From contig NZ_JALJRB010000021.1 in assembly GCF_022968795.1 (NCBI RefSeq), forward strand, positions 1 through 64,000: a DNA stretch of 64,000 nucleotides. Direction: 5' to 3'. The notes below the pieces were generated by a model. It was not told the origin of the DNA. It did not search any database and saw nothing but the letters and a program-made list of their open reading frames with translations. The DNA comes from Desulfatitalea alkaliphila. GTDB taxonomy: Bacteria > Desulfobacterota > Desulfobacteria > Desulfobacterales > Desulfosarcinaceae. The translations under genes were made by a program, and so were the position numbers. Positions 44,205-53,347 of this stretch are shown here, piece by piece (within the stretch, counting starts at the first letter, position 1; each line of letters starts with the position of its first letter).

Positions 44205-46646
44205 ATGGTTGCTTATAAACCACACCTGGCCGACCGATCCGGCTTCACATTGATCGAAATGGCCGTGGTGCTGGTCGTCGTGGGCATCATCATCTCCATT
44301 GTGGCCAGTGTGCTGCCGTCTCTGATCAGCACTTCCCGGATACGCCAGGCCCGGGCCGAACTGGAGAAGGTGGACCTGGCCCTGATCGGCTATCTGACCG
44401 CCAACGGCCGCCTGCCCTGCCCGGACAGCAACGGCGACGGCCAGGAAGACCGCATCGCGGGCAGCGCGCCGCCCACCGACGACAGTTGCGCGGCCTATGC
44501 CGGACGCCTGCCCTACGCCACCCTGGGCCTTTCATCGGCCCTCGATCCCTGGCAGGAGCCGATCCGCTACGCCGTCTATGAAGACATGGTGCGCACCCGC
44601 CACGACACGTTGTGCGCCGCCCCACCCTGCACCCTCTGCCTGAACGATTTCATCAACAATCCCGTCGCCGAACATCTCAGCACCAGCGACGGTACGCACC
44701 AAAACAATCAGGCCTACTTGATCGTCAGCGGCGGCGCCAAGAATCTATCCGGCAGCGGCGGCTTTTTCGACGGCCGCAACGCGGACGGCGACCTGGTGTT
44801 CGAAACCCCCAACCGCACCATCGACGCCACCTATGACGACATTGTGCGGGCCGTCTCTTTCACTTACCTGGTGGGCCGCCTGTGCAGCGGCAACATGGGC
44901 GGCAACAACCCATGGGCCGGCTGCGTGGACGAATTCGGGGTGGTGGATTGCGATCGCCCGGAGTGCGCCGGCCATCCGGCTTGTCTGGGCGGCGAAGATC
45001 TGCGGATAATCACAACCGTTCTCCCGGGCGGGAGGGTTGGTGGCAGCTACGCAACCGATTTAACTGCAACCGGCGGCAACACGCCGTATGAATGGCAACT
45101 GACCAATGGGGGTGGTTTTTTCGATATGGCTATCGACCCCTATACCGGCATGGTGAGCGGCACGTTGGATCAGTGCCCCGGCACCTATTCCATTGCCGCA
45201 CTGGTGCAGGACACCACCGCGGCGGAAGACGACGGCCCCCAAACCGACAGCCGCACCTTTTCCCTGGAGGTGTCGGCCGACCTGAGCGTCCGCTGCACCA
45301 GCACGCCGGGCAGCGCTATCACCTGGGCCTCGCCCGCGCAGCAGGAACATTTCCGGGCCGACGGCGGACGGCTGGGACCGGTCGCCTGGAACCTGGACAC
45401 CGGCGGCGCCGCCGGCTTCGCCGTGTACCCCACCGGGGACGATACCTGCCTACTGCGCAAAACCGGCACCACCGCCCCCGGCGTTTACACCTTCACTTTG
45501 GCCGCCCGCGACAGCGCCTGCAACAATAACAACGCCGCCCTGATCTTTCAGGTGACCGTGACGGCCGAAGGCGGCGCCACACCGGGCGCCATCGCCGGCG
45601 TTGTGGACCGCCTACGCTTCAGCACGTTTCAATCCTTCACGCCGGATATCGTCCACATGTCGGGTGCCGATTACGCCATCATCACCCGTGGCTGGTTCAA
45701 CCAGGGGTACGTGCACGCGGTGGACATTGCCGCTAACGGCGACATCGGTACGCGGGACCACTTTGCGGTCTTTGAATCGGCGGCCACGGAAACGCCCCGC
45801 ATCATAAGGGTCGACGGCGATGTGTACGCCATTGCCTACGTGTCAGGCGGCCGGGCAAGGGTGAGAACGGTCCGTATCACCAACGGCGGCCAATCCGTAA
45901 CCCAGCTGAGTTCTTTGAACCTGGACAACAACTGGTCCCAACCGGTGATCCGACAAGTGGGCGGCAATCTGTTCGCCGTGGCCTGCAACGGACCGGGGGA
46001 CAACGGCCGGTTGGCCGTTCTGGAAATCAGCCCGGATGGTCAATCCATCACCCGGCGCACCGCCTTCAGTTTCTCCAACACAAGGGGCGTGGTGGACCTA
46101 ACACATGTGACCGACAACATTTTCGCCCTGGCCCATCACGGCAACCAGGACGGCTACTTGACCACCATCGCCATCGATGAAAACGCCGACGTGACATTGC
46201 TGGACCAACAGCGCTTTGTGCAAGGTGGTTGCAACCAGCCGCGCATTGCGGCAGCCGGTTCAGGTGTGTTCGTTCTCACCTATCAGGGACAAAACGCACA
46301 GGGTGTGGCCGCGACGGTCACCATCGCAGCGGACGGCGCCATCACCGTCCCTCCTCTGGACACCCTGGTGTTCGAAACCCAACAGGCCGCCGACCCGGTG
46401 GTGGTCAATGCCGGCGGCGGCGTGTTCGCCGTCGCCTACACCGGCCCGGGCAATCAGGGATGGTTCAAAACCTTCCTCGTCGATCCTTCCGGCGCCATCG
46501 GCGATGAGGTGCTCGACAGCCTGGTTTTCGAAACCGCCGTTTGCCGCGAGCCGGCCATGATCGCCATGGGCAATAATTTGTTCGTTGTGGTTTATCGTGG
46601 CCCGAACAATGATCGGGGCGAGATCGTCACCATCGCGCTGCAATAA
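44205..46646 (+). CDS. Giant prepilin-like protein with Ig-like domains and predicted seven-bladed propeller
   Basis: 813 residues from ATG 44205 (TGGAGG upstream). Residues ~13-40: GFTLIEMAVVLVVVGIIISI, a class III prepilin signal with cleavage after the Gly before FTLIE and Glu5. Then a pseudopilin-like region (RLPCPDSNGDGQ, LPYATLGL). Residues ~295-400 contain He_PIG/Ig-like text (GGNTPYEWQLTNGGGF), then a second such domain. From about residue 465 seven repeats of ~45-50 residues follow, each with the pattern P.iv...g..faV.y.G...G.v.t..i...G.i....l.F, ending VVVYRGPNNDRGEIVTIALQ. Probably a surface or tip protein of the pilus encoded on the opposite strand. Confidence 0.8.
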   Translation: MVAYKPHLADRSGFTLIEMAVVLVVVGIIISIVASVLPSLISTSRIRQARAELEKVDLALIGYLTANGRLPCPDSNGDGQEDRIAGSAPPTDDSCAAYAGRLPYATLGLSSALDPWQEPIRYAVYEDMVRTRHDTLCAAPPCTLCLNDFINNPVAEHLSTSDGTHQNNQAYLIVSGGAKNLSGSGGFFDGRNADGDLVFETPNRTIDATYDDIVRAVSFTYLVGRLCSGNMGGNNPWAGCVDEFGVVDCDRPECAGHPACLGGEDLRIITTVLPGGRVGGSYATDLTATGGNTPYEWQLTNGGGFFDMAIDPYTGMVSGTLDQCPGTYSIAALVQDTTAAEDDGPQTDSRTFSLEVSADLSVRCTSTPGSAITWASPAQQEHFRADGGRLGPVAWNLDTGGAAGFAVYPTGDDTCLLRKTGTTAPGVYTFTLAARDSACNNNNAALIFQVTVTAEGGATPGAIAGVVDRLRFSTFQSFTPDIVHMSGADYAIITRGWFNQGYVHAVDIAANGDIGTRDHFAVFESAATETPRIIRVDGDVYAIAYVSGGRARVRTVRITNGGQSVTQLSSLNLDNNWSQPVIRQVGGNLFAVACNGPGDNGRLAVLEISPDGQSITRRTAFSFSNTRGVVDLTHVTDNIFALAHHGNQDGYLTTIAIDENADVTLLDQQRFVQGGCNQPRIAAAGSGVFVLTYQGQNAQGVAATVTIAADGAITVPPLDTLVFETQQAADPVVVNAGGGVFAVAYTGPGNQGWFKTFLVDPSGAIGDEVLDSLVFETAVCREPAMIAMGNNLFVVVYRGPNNDRGEIVTIALQ

Positions 46647-46689
46647 AAGTTTTAAGTTTTAAGTGTTAAGTTTTAAGTTGAAGGAATTC
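46646..46689 (+). repeat. TTAAG heptamer repeat, copy 3
   Basis: Immediately after the prepilin stop; variant TTGAAGGAATTC end. Confidence 0.8.
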
Positions 46690-46834
46690 TATCGGTTAGA
46701 GATGGTTGGGGTTGGTGGAGAACGGTGTAAGGGCGAGACGGTGTAATTGCCTGGTGAGCCAATCCGGGGCTACCGGATCAAAATCCTTTCCACTTGATTT
46801 CCACATGCACAAACAATCCGGTTGCCACGGGTGG

Positions 46835-46856
46835 CACTGGCAACTGGTTGCCAGTG
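46835..46856. repeat. Palindromic repeat, copy 2
   Basis: CACTGGCAAC/GTTGCCAGTG arms around a 2-bp centre. May act as a bidirectional hairpin between convergent genes. Confidence 0.65.
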
Positions 46857-46978
46857 TTGCGCAGCAACAAGAGGCCTTGCGCATCACTGCCGCCACCGGC
46901 AAGGCGGATAGCGTTCACGCCACATCCACAAACAATCCGGTTGACGACCCTTTTGTGAAACACCTCTTGGCCTTCGGC

Positions 46979-47000
46979 CACCGGCAACCAGTTGCCGGTG
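46979..47000. repeat. Palindromic repeat, copy 3
   Basis: CACCGGCAAC/GTTGCCGGTG arms. Same family as 40945 and 46835. Confidence 0.65.
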
Positions 47001-47059
47001 CCACCCACGACACACCCGACACACCCGACACACACACATTTATTTATATCTAAACGACA

Positions 47060-47100
47060 GAATTCATTAACTTAAAACTTAACACTTAACACTTAAAACT
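47060..47100 (-). repeat. TTAAG heptamer repeat, copy 4 (inverted)
   Basis: Reverse orientation of copies 1-3, with GAATTC at the low-coordinate end. Confidence 0.8.
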
Positions 47101-47139
47101 GCCATGGCGCCGGAGCAAAAACGACCCCACGGATTTACC

Positions 47140-48375
47140 CTACATTGCCCCAACAGTGGAAACCAAATCGTAGATGGGCAGGAAGAGACCGATGATGATC
47201 ACGGCGAAGATGGTGCCGGCCACCACCAGAACCAGGGGCTCGATGGATTTGCCGATGGTGGCCACGATGACGGCCAGCTTGCGGCGGTACTGCTCGGCGA
47301 TATAGACCAGTTGTTCGGAGAGGGTGCCGCTGTTCTCGCCCACGCTGATCATGCGCACCATGAAAGGCGGAAAAAGACCGGCCTGCTGAAAGGCCGCCGC
47401 AATGCCGTCGCCGCGTTGCACCGTCTCCCGTACGCTGCCCATCTTCTCCCGATACACTTCATTGCGCACCGACGCCTCGAGAATGCCCAGGGATTGCAGC
47501 ACATCGATACCCGCGTTGAACAGCATGGCGAAGTATTCGGAGATGTAGGCCAGGTTGGAAGATGAAATGATGGCGTGGGCGATGGGCAGCTTGAGCAGCA
47601 ACCCGTCGATGAGCCGCCGACAGCGCCGGTTGTGCTTGTGTGCCAGCAGAACCGCCGACACAAAGCCGATCAGGCCCACCAGCATGTGCCACCAGTGCGC
47701 CTGGGCGAATTCGGCGGCGGCGATCAACCACAGTGTGATGGTGGGCAAATCCACCTCCAGCTCCATGAAAAGCCCCACGATCTTGGGCACCACATAGGCG
47801 AACCAGAACAGCATGCCGCCGCTGATGGCCGCCAGCACGAAGGCGGGGTACAGCAGTGCCTGCTTGGTGTCACTGCGGATCTGGTGCGTGCGCTGCAAAT
47901 GCTCGGAAGCGTCCTTGAGCATCTGGTCCAGACGCCCGGTTTCTTCACCCATGCGGATCAGGAACACGACGCTGCGCGGAAAGATGCGGGGATGCCGTTC
48001 GGCCACCCGGGAAAAGGTGGCGCCCCCCTGAACACCCTCGATCATGGAGGCAAAGGCCTTTTCCAGGTCGGGGTGGTCGTCGCCTTTGGAGACCTCTTGC
48101 AGGGCGGTGATCAGGGGTAGGCCGGCGCGCAACATCAAGGCCAGGTTGTTGAGGATTTCCGCCACCACCAGGGTGGGCAGGCCCCGCTTGGGACGCAACT
48201 GCGCCAGGCGCAGCAGTCCGGAAGCCACCCTTCCCAACCGGGTGACGAACAAGGTGGTGCTGCCGTCCCGTTCCAGGTGATTGACCGCCGAGAGGGTCTC
48301 CTGGTAGGGCAGCTGCACGATCCCGGATGCGATTTTGCCTTCGGCGGTGATGGTCTTGTAGCGGAAGTAATTCAT
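47140..48375 (-). CDS. Type II secretion / type IV pilus inner-membrane platform protein (GspF/MshG-like)
   Basis: 411 residues. Starts MNYFRYKTITAEGKIASGIV; two repeated T2SSF domains (ILNNLALMLRAGLPLITALQ near residue 90 and YISEYFAMLFNAGIDVLQSL near 285) each followed by membrane segments; PPFMVRMISVGENSGTLSEQL is the family signature. Platform for the GspE-type ATPase encoded upstream (35 bp apart). Last gene of the operon. Confidence 0.93.
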   Translation of the reverse strand: MNYFRYKTITAEGKIASGIVQLPYQETLSAVNHLERDGSTTLFVTRLGRVASGLLRLAQLRPKRGLPTLVVAEILNNLALMLRAGLPLITALQEVSKGDDHPDLEKAFASMIEGVQGGATFSRVAERHPRIFPRSVVFLIRMGEETGRLDQMLKDASEHLQRTHQIRSDTKQALLYPAFVLAAISGGMLFWFAYVVPKIVGLFMELEVDLPTITLWLIAAAEFAQAHWWHMLVGLIGFVSAVLLAHKHNRRCRRLIDGLLLKLPIAHAIISSSNLAYISEYFAMLFNAGIDVLQSLGILEASVRNEVYREKMGSVRETVQRGDGIAAAFQQAGLFPPFMVRMISVGENSGTLSEQLVYIAEQYRRKLAVIVATIGKSIEPLVLVVAGTIFAVIIIGLFLPIYDLVSTVGAM

Positions 48376-48410
48376 GCGAGCGCCAAGTCCATGGGTCGGA
48401 GTGCCTTTCG

Positions 48411-50099
48411 TTAAGCGGCTTCGTCCGAGGCCGCGACGCCGATCTGGCGGATGTTGCCCAGCACACGGATGGCCTCTTCGACGGTGGTTACGCCTTGCGT
48501 CACCTTACGGGCGGTCACGTCGAAGATGTCCACATATCCATTGCTGGAAGCCCGCTGTTTGATCATCGACGTTTCGGCATCGTTGTCGATCATTTCAGCC
48601 AGCCCCGGATCCACCGTCAACAGTTCGTAAACCAGGGTGCGGCCGAAATAGCCGGAGCCGCCGCACACTTCACACCCCTTGCCTTTGTAGAGTTTGTCGA
48701 GCCGCGGCTGTTGCAAATAGCGCTTCTCCCGTGCGCTCGGTGCGTAGGCGGTTTTGCAGGCTTCGCACACCTTGCGCACCAGTCGCTGGCTGACCACCCC
48801 GATGAGCGAATCGGCGATCAAAAAGGGGCGGATGCCCAGATCGCGCAACCGCGGAATAGCGCCGATGGCGCTGTTGCTGTGCAGGGTCGAGAGCACCAAA
48901 TGGCCTGTGGTGGAGGCGGTGACGGCGGTGGCGGCGGTATCCTTGTCGCGGATTTCGCCCACCAGCATGACATCGGGGTCGTGGCGCAGAAAGTAGCGGA
49001 TGGCATTGGCGAAGTTGTAGCCGGCCTTTTCGTTGACCTGGGTCTGGCGAATCATGGGAATGTCGTACTCGATGGGATCTTCCACGGTGACCACATTCTT
49101 GGCCAGCAGGTTCAAGCGGCGGATGCCGGCATACAAGGTGGTGGACTTGCCCGATCCCGTGGGGCCGGTGAGCAGGATGATGCCGAACGGTTCGTTGAAC
49201 ATCCGCTCGACCATGGCGATGTGCTCCGGAAAGAAACCGAGTTGCCCCATGCCCATGATGGTGCTCTCCATGGGCAGTACCCGCAACACCATGTTCTCCC
49301 CCTGGGGCGAAACGGTGGTGGAGACCCTGAAATCGTAGGGGTTGTTCAAAATGGTGGCGGAAAAGCGGCCGTCCTGGGGCAGCCGCTGCTCGGCGATGTC
49401 CATCTGGGCCTTCATTTTGAAACTGGCCGTCAGGCGGCCCAACTGCAGCGGCAGGGACATCACCGGCACCATCACCCCGTCCACCCGGAACCCGATTTTG
49501 ATGGTCTTGCGGGTGGGCTGAATATGAATGTCGGTGGCCCGCAACTTGATGGCCAGGTGCAGCAGCAAGCGGATGAATTGGTCCATACCGCGGGCGTTTT
49601 CGGCATCCTGTGCCAGCACGTTGATTTCGGTTTCGATCAATTTTTCGACCGGGTTCTCTAAAAAATAGTAGAAACGGTGGATGGCGTTGACCACCTTGGA
49701 CCGCTCGGCGATGTGCATCCGCGGCACCAGCCCGGTCTGGCGGCCGATCAGCTGGCGCAGTTTGTCGTCGCTGACGAAGTAGGCCGCCACGTCGATTTGA
49801 TTGCCTTCCCGTCGCACGGGTAGAAAGGTGTTGTTGAGGCAGATGTTCTTGTTGAAGATCTTCAACACTTCCGGATCGGGCATCAGGGTGTCCACATCGA
49901 TGAACGGCACCCCGCTCTGCTCGGCCAAGGTGCCCACCAGGTCGGCCTGGGTGACGAAGCCCAGGCGCTCGAACAGTTCGCCGAGGATCTCTTTGGTGAC
50001 CTTCTGTTCCTGCAGGGCGAACTGAATCTGGCCTTCGCTGATCAGGCCCTTTTCCTTGAGCAGTACACCGATGGGTTTGCGTTTGGGGGTCTCGTTCAT
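48411..50099 (-). CDS. Type II secretion / pilus assembly ATPase (GspE/MshE-like)
   Basis: 562 residues. N-terminal MshEN-type domain (EKGLISEGQIQFALQEQ, FVTQADLVGTLAEQSGVPF), Walker A GPTGSGKSTTLYAGIRRLN near residue 325, Asp box, Walker B VMLVGEIRDKDTAATA and His box GHLVLSTLHSN. A zinc site CEAC...CEVC near residues 470-500 marks an assembly-type ATPase rather than retraction PilT. Overlaps the upstream ATPase stop by 4 bp. Confidence 0.94.
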   Translation of the reverse strand: MNETPKRKPIGVLLKEKGLISEGQIQFALQEQKVTKEILGELFERLGFVTQADLVGTLAEQSGVPFIDVDTLMPDPEVLKIFNKNICLNNTFLPVRREGNQIDVAAYFVSDDKLRQLIGRQTGLVPRMHIAERSKVVNAIHRFYYFLENPVEKLIETEINVLAQDAENARGMDQFIRLLLHLAIKLRATDIHIQPTRKTIKIGFRVDGVMVPVMSLPLQLGRLTASFKMKAQMDIAEQRLPQDGRFSATILNNPYDFRVSTTVSPQGENMVLRVLPMESTIMGMGQLGFFPEHIAMVERMFNEPFGIILLTGPTGSGKSTTLYAGIRRLNLLAKNVVTVEDPIEYDIPMIRQTQVNEKAGYNFANAIRYFLRHDPDVMLVGEIRDKDTAATAVTASTTGHLVLSTLHSNSAIGAIPRLRDLGIRPFLIADSLIGVVSQRLVRKVCEACKTAYAPSAREKRYLQQPRLDKLYKGKGCEVCGGSGYFGRTLVYELLTVDPGLAEMIDNDAETSMIKQRASSNGYVDIFDVTARKVTQGVTTVEEAIRVLGNIRQIGVAASDEAA

Positions 50100-51631
50100 G
50101 ACAAGTCCGACTCCTGAAGATGGCTGAGCAAAAAGAGAGTGGCGGCATCGGGAAAACCCGACGGCGGCAGGCCCGCCCGGCGCTGAAAATCGGTCAGGCC
50201 GTTTATAAGGCGCTGATCCACCGTTCCGTCGGGTGTCTCGGCATAGTGCCCGGCGGCGCTCAACAATTGTTGCAGGTCATGAATCTCCGCGCCCTGGTAG
50301 CCCTCGAAAAATCGTTGGACGCGCAGGTCGGGCCGCCACCACACCAGCCAGACGGCGCCGCCATCGGCGCCGGCGGGCAGAGACAAGGCGCCGCAGCGCC
50401 GCCGCAGCGCATCGTTCATCCGGGACAGCTGAATGAGCCGATACCCGGTTTGGTGGTAGGTGCGTTCGGCCCACAAAGAGAGGTTGCCGCGGGACCGGGC
50501 GGTTTCGAATTCGGCCGCGCGATCCGCCAGACCCGCCAGGCCGAGAAAACGGGCCACGGGGGTCTGCGCCGCGGCAATATCTTCAACCACGGGGACCGTG
50601 AGCGTGGTGCCGGACGGCGTCGCAACCTTTTCCTGGGTGCCGGGAATATGCACCGCATGAAAGCTGCCGTTGAAAGGGGCGTTGGCCGCAACGTCGGGCC
50701 GCGTGTGCAGGTGCAGCCCCAAGAGACCGGCAACGAGGCACAGCGCCAGCGCCCCGTTGCGCACCATCACCGGCAGTCCCATCCACGGCCGGCGGCCTTT
50801 TGGCTGCATATCGGACCGAGCGGTTCGAACCACGGCTTTGTCGATGTGCTCGATGCGATCCCGGCACAAGGCGTAGAGGCAACGGTCCAGCAGCATGTTC
50901 ACCTGGCGGAAATTGCCGGCTGTGCAATGATGGATCGCTTTGAGGGCGCCGTCATCAACACGGATGCGGCCCTGGTTACCGGCCCGATCGAGCTTGAAGG
51001 CGATATAGGCCCCCAACTCCCGGCGGTTCAGCGGCTGCATGACGTGCTGGATGGCCACCCGGCTACGCAACTGCCGCAGTGCGGGACGCTGCAGGGCCGC
51101 CCGCAATTCACTCTGCCCCACCAGCACGATTTGCAGCAATTTCTGCCGGCCGGCCTCCAGGTTGGACAGCATGCGCACCAACTCCAGGCTGTCATGGTCC
51201 AGGTTCTGGGCGTCGTCGATGATGAGGGTGCAGTTGATCCTTTTGCTATATTGCATCATCAAGAAATTGTACAACCGCCGCAGCTCTTCCCCCAGGGAAG
51301 CGCCGGAGCGCGCGCGCGGAGGTACCGGCAGGCCGAAGTCGCGATTGATTTCCCGCAACAGTTCCACATCCCGCAGGGCGGTGTGAAACACCAGGGCGGT
51401 GCACACGCCTTTGGCTTCCAGCAGGCGCAGCATGCGGCGGGTCAGTGTGGTTTTCCCAAGCCCCACCTCTCCGGTGAGCACCAGAAACCCTTTGCGGGCG
51501 GCAATGCCGTGCACCATCTCGACCACCACCTGTCGGATGTAGTCGGAAACGAAAAAACAGGCGTCGTCGGGGGCCACCGGAAAGGGGTGGCGCCGCAGTC
51601 CCAGTGCCTGGCAGGGATGGAGCGGGGTCAT
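50096..51631 (-). CDS. ExeA/GspA-like AAA+ ATPase with peptidoglycan-binding C-terminus (MshM-like)
   Basis: 511 residues from ATG 51631. PFPVAPDDACFFVSD start, Walker A LTGEVGLGKTTLTRRML near residue 50, Walker B CTLIIDDAQNLD near 130, one transmembrane segment (ALALCLVAGLLGLHL) near 270, and a C-terminal peptidoglycan-binding-1-like stretch (YAETPDGTVDQRLINGLTDF, QRRAGLPPSG). Such proteins help the secretin or pilus cross the cell wall. Confidence 0.85.
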   Translation of the reverse strand: MTPLHPCQALGLRRHPFPVAPDDACFFVSDYIRQVVVEMVHGIAARKGFLVLTGEVGLGKTTLTRRMLRLLEAKGVCTALVFHTALRDVELLREINRDFGLPVPPRARSGASLGEELRRLYNFLMMQYSKRINCTLIIDDAQNLDHDSLELVRMLSNLEAGRQKLLQIVLVGQSELRAALQRPALRQLRSRVAIQHVMQPLNRRELGAYIAFKLDRAGNQGRIRVDDGALKAIHHCTAGNFRQVNMLLDRCLYALCRDRIEHIDKAVVRTARSDMQPKGRRPWMGLPVMVRNGALALCLVAGLLGLHLHTRPDVAANAPFNGSFHAVHIPGTQEKVATPSGTTLTVPVVEDIAAAQTPVARFLGLAGLADRAAEFETARSRGNLSLWAERTYHQTGYRLIQLSRMNDALRRRCGALSLPAGADGGAVWLVWWRPDLRVQRFFEGYQGAEIHDLQQLLSAAGHYAETPDGTVDQRLINGLTDFQRRAGLPPSGFPDAATLFLLSHLQESDLS

Positions 51632-51716
51632 GGTATCACCTCCACGGGGGTTGCCGGCAGCCGCTCGCGCTCCGTGACTTGCACGGCACAACGTCCGGCG
51701 CGGCCATTCATTGCGT

Positions 51717-52211
51717 TTAATAGCGCCATTGGATGTTCCAGGTCATGCCATCGGCGCTGGGCGCGGCGGTCCATCGTCCCTTGTCCGGATCGGCCTGCCC
51801 GTCGATGATACGGTCCAAACGGCGCATGGTCTGCTCGGGCACGTTGAACAAGCGCATCTGTCGGGTGGTTCCCAACAGCAACAAATTGCGCGGGGCCTTG
51901 CCGAAACGGCTGAGCCGATAGATATAAGGGCTGTCCGTATTGCCCCTTGGGACGACAATGCCTTGGCCTCGCATCAAGTCGACCAGGGCGGCCATATAGG
52001 CCGCCGGATCGTCCAAGGTCACCGCGGGCCAATCGGGTTGTCGCTGCCGCAATTCGGTCAAACCGCTCTCCCAGAGGGCCAAATAGTCCCGGTAAAAAGC
52101 GGCATCCCGTGCATGGTGGATCATGCCCCGCGCACTGAGCACCACCAGCACGGCAACGGCGGTATAGATGGCCGCAAAGAACAGTTTGTCCGCTGCCAAC
52201 CCGGCCCGCAT
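51717..52211 (-). CDS. Membrane-anchored protein of the pilus operon, unknown
   Basis: 164 residues. One N-terminal membrane anchor (LFFAAIYTAVAVLVVLSARG) and a periplasmic alpha/beta domain with SPYIYRLSRFGKAPRNLLLL. No known family recognised. It lies between the MshN-like and ATPase genes (start overlaps the previous stop as TGATG), so it is part of the pilus machine by context only. Confidence 0.65.
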   Translation of the reverse strand: MRAGLAADKLFFAAIYTAVAVLVVLSARGMIHHARDAAFYRDYLALWESGLTELRQRQPDWPAVTLDDPAAYMAALVDLMRGQGIVVPRGNTDSPYIYRLSRFGKAPRNLLLLGTTRQMRLFNVPEQTMRRLDRIIDGQADPDKGRWTAAPSADGMTWNIQWRY

Positions 52212-53347
52212 CAGTTCAACCGCCGCAGCAGTTCCGCCACTTGCAGGTTGTCCGGGTGCGCGCGGCGCAACTGATTCAGGCGCGCCAGGGCCTGCCCGCG
52301 TTCACCGCTGCGCGCTTCGATCAAGGCCAGATTGATGCCGGCTTCCAGATCGCTCTCATCGGCATCGGCCACCTGCTGAAACAAAGTCCGTGCGGCATCC
52401 AGGTCGCCTCGCCGAAAACGCCAATAAGCGTGCATTTTCACCACATAGGGATCATCGGCACCCTGCGCCTGTGCCAGTTGATCCAGCAAGGCACGGATGG
52501 TGCCGTTATCATCAGGGTTCAAGGCGACGGCGGTCTCCAGATCGGCCACCAGCCGGTGGATGCGGCTGCTGCGCTCGCGGGCTGTCCGGCGGGCGTGTTC
52601 CAGCCGGGCCTGCTCCGCCGACCATTGCGGCGGCGACCGGTCCGGCCGGGCAGCGCGCTCATCGCCCGCCGGCGGCGACCCTGCCGTTGCCGTGGCCGAC
52701 ACCGCGGAATCGTGTTCAGGGCGGCCCTCAGTGGCGACGGCGGGCGCCGACGCCGCCGCAGGGCGTTCATCGAACCCGTCTTCGGCAGTGGCGGTTACCG
52801 TGGCGGTGGTCGGCATCCCAGGAACCGCTTCTGCTTGGTCGGGCAGCGCGCCGGATTGATCCACCCCTTGGGACGACGGGCTATCGTTGTTCTCTGTTCC
52901 AATGGCGGCCGTGAACGACATGGGTGCCGCATGGGGCGCGTCGGCAGACGCGCTGCCGGGCACCTTGATCGGCGACGGCGCCCCGGCCGGTGAAGCGTCA
53001 GGGGGGAAATAGGTTGCATCGGCGACGGGCGCAACCGTGGGCGACGGTGCTTGCGGCACCGACTGAACGGCCGGGGACGAAGGGACCGGGACGGCGTCGC
53101 GGGCCGCTGCGGCGAATGGCGCACCGTTGGTTTGCAAACGGTCCGTCAGGTGCCGGGTGCCCCACACGGCGCCCAATCCGGCCAACACCAGGACCAGGGT
53201 AAGGGCGATCACCCACCATTTGCGGCCTGACGGGGCCGAAGGGGTTTCCGGCGCCGAAGACGACACCGATGCTGCCGGCGGCGCCTCCCCGTCGTGGGTT
53301 TCGGCATCGTTGTGCAATTGCCGCAAGGCTTGGTAAATGAGGCTCAT
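52211..53347 (-). CDS. MshN-like TPR protein of the pilus operon
   Basis: 378 residues. MSLIYQALRQLHND start, a membrane anchor (WWVIALTLVLVLAGLGAVW) near residue 45, a long Pro/Ala/Asp-rich periplasmic linker (residues ~75-240) and C-terminal TPR-like helices (YVVKMHAYWRFRRGDLDAAR, LIEARSGERGQALARL). This order fits MSHA protein N. Overlaps the secretin stop by 4 bp. Confidence 0.75.
   Translation of the reverse strand: MSLIYQALRQLHNDAETHDGEAPPAASVSSSAPETPSAPSGRKWWVIALTLVLVLAGLGAVWGTRHLTDRLQTNGAPFAAAARDAVPVPSSPAVQSVPQAPSPTVAPVADATYFPPDASPAGAPSPIKVPGSASADAPHAAPMSFTAAIGTENNDSPSSQGVDQSGALPDQAEAVPGMPTTATVTATAEDGFDERPAAASAPAVATEGRPEHDSAVSATATAGSPPAGDERAARPDRSPPQWSAEQARLEHARRTARERSSRIHRLVADLETAVALNPDDNGTIRALLDQLAQAQGADDPYVVKMHAYWRFRRGDLDAARTLFQQVADADESDLEAGINLALIEARSGERGQALARLNQLRRAHPDNLQVAELLRRLN

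Larger units (their letters stand above)
46690..47139. other. Repeat-filled gap between convergent genes
   Basis: No gene. Contains a duplicated AAACAATCCGGTTG (46811 and 46930), two GGCAACTGGTTGCC-type palindromes, a run of ACACCCGAC units (47008-47032) and the inverted fourth TTAAG repeat. Confidence 0.7.

Noticed and set aside
48670-50148. 492-codon frame over the GspE-type ATPase
   Set aside because: Shadow frame with Arg/His/Gly bias; the ATPase frame has all motifs.
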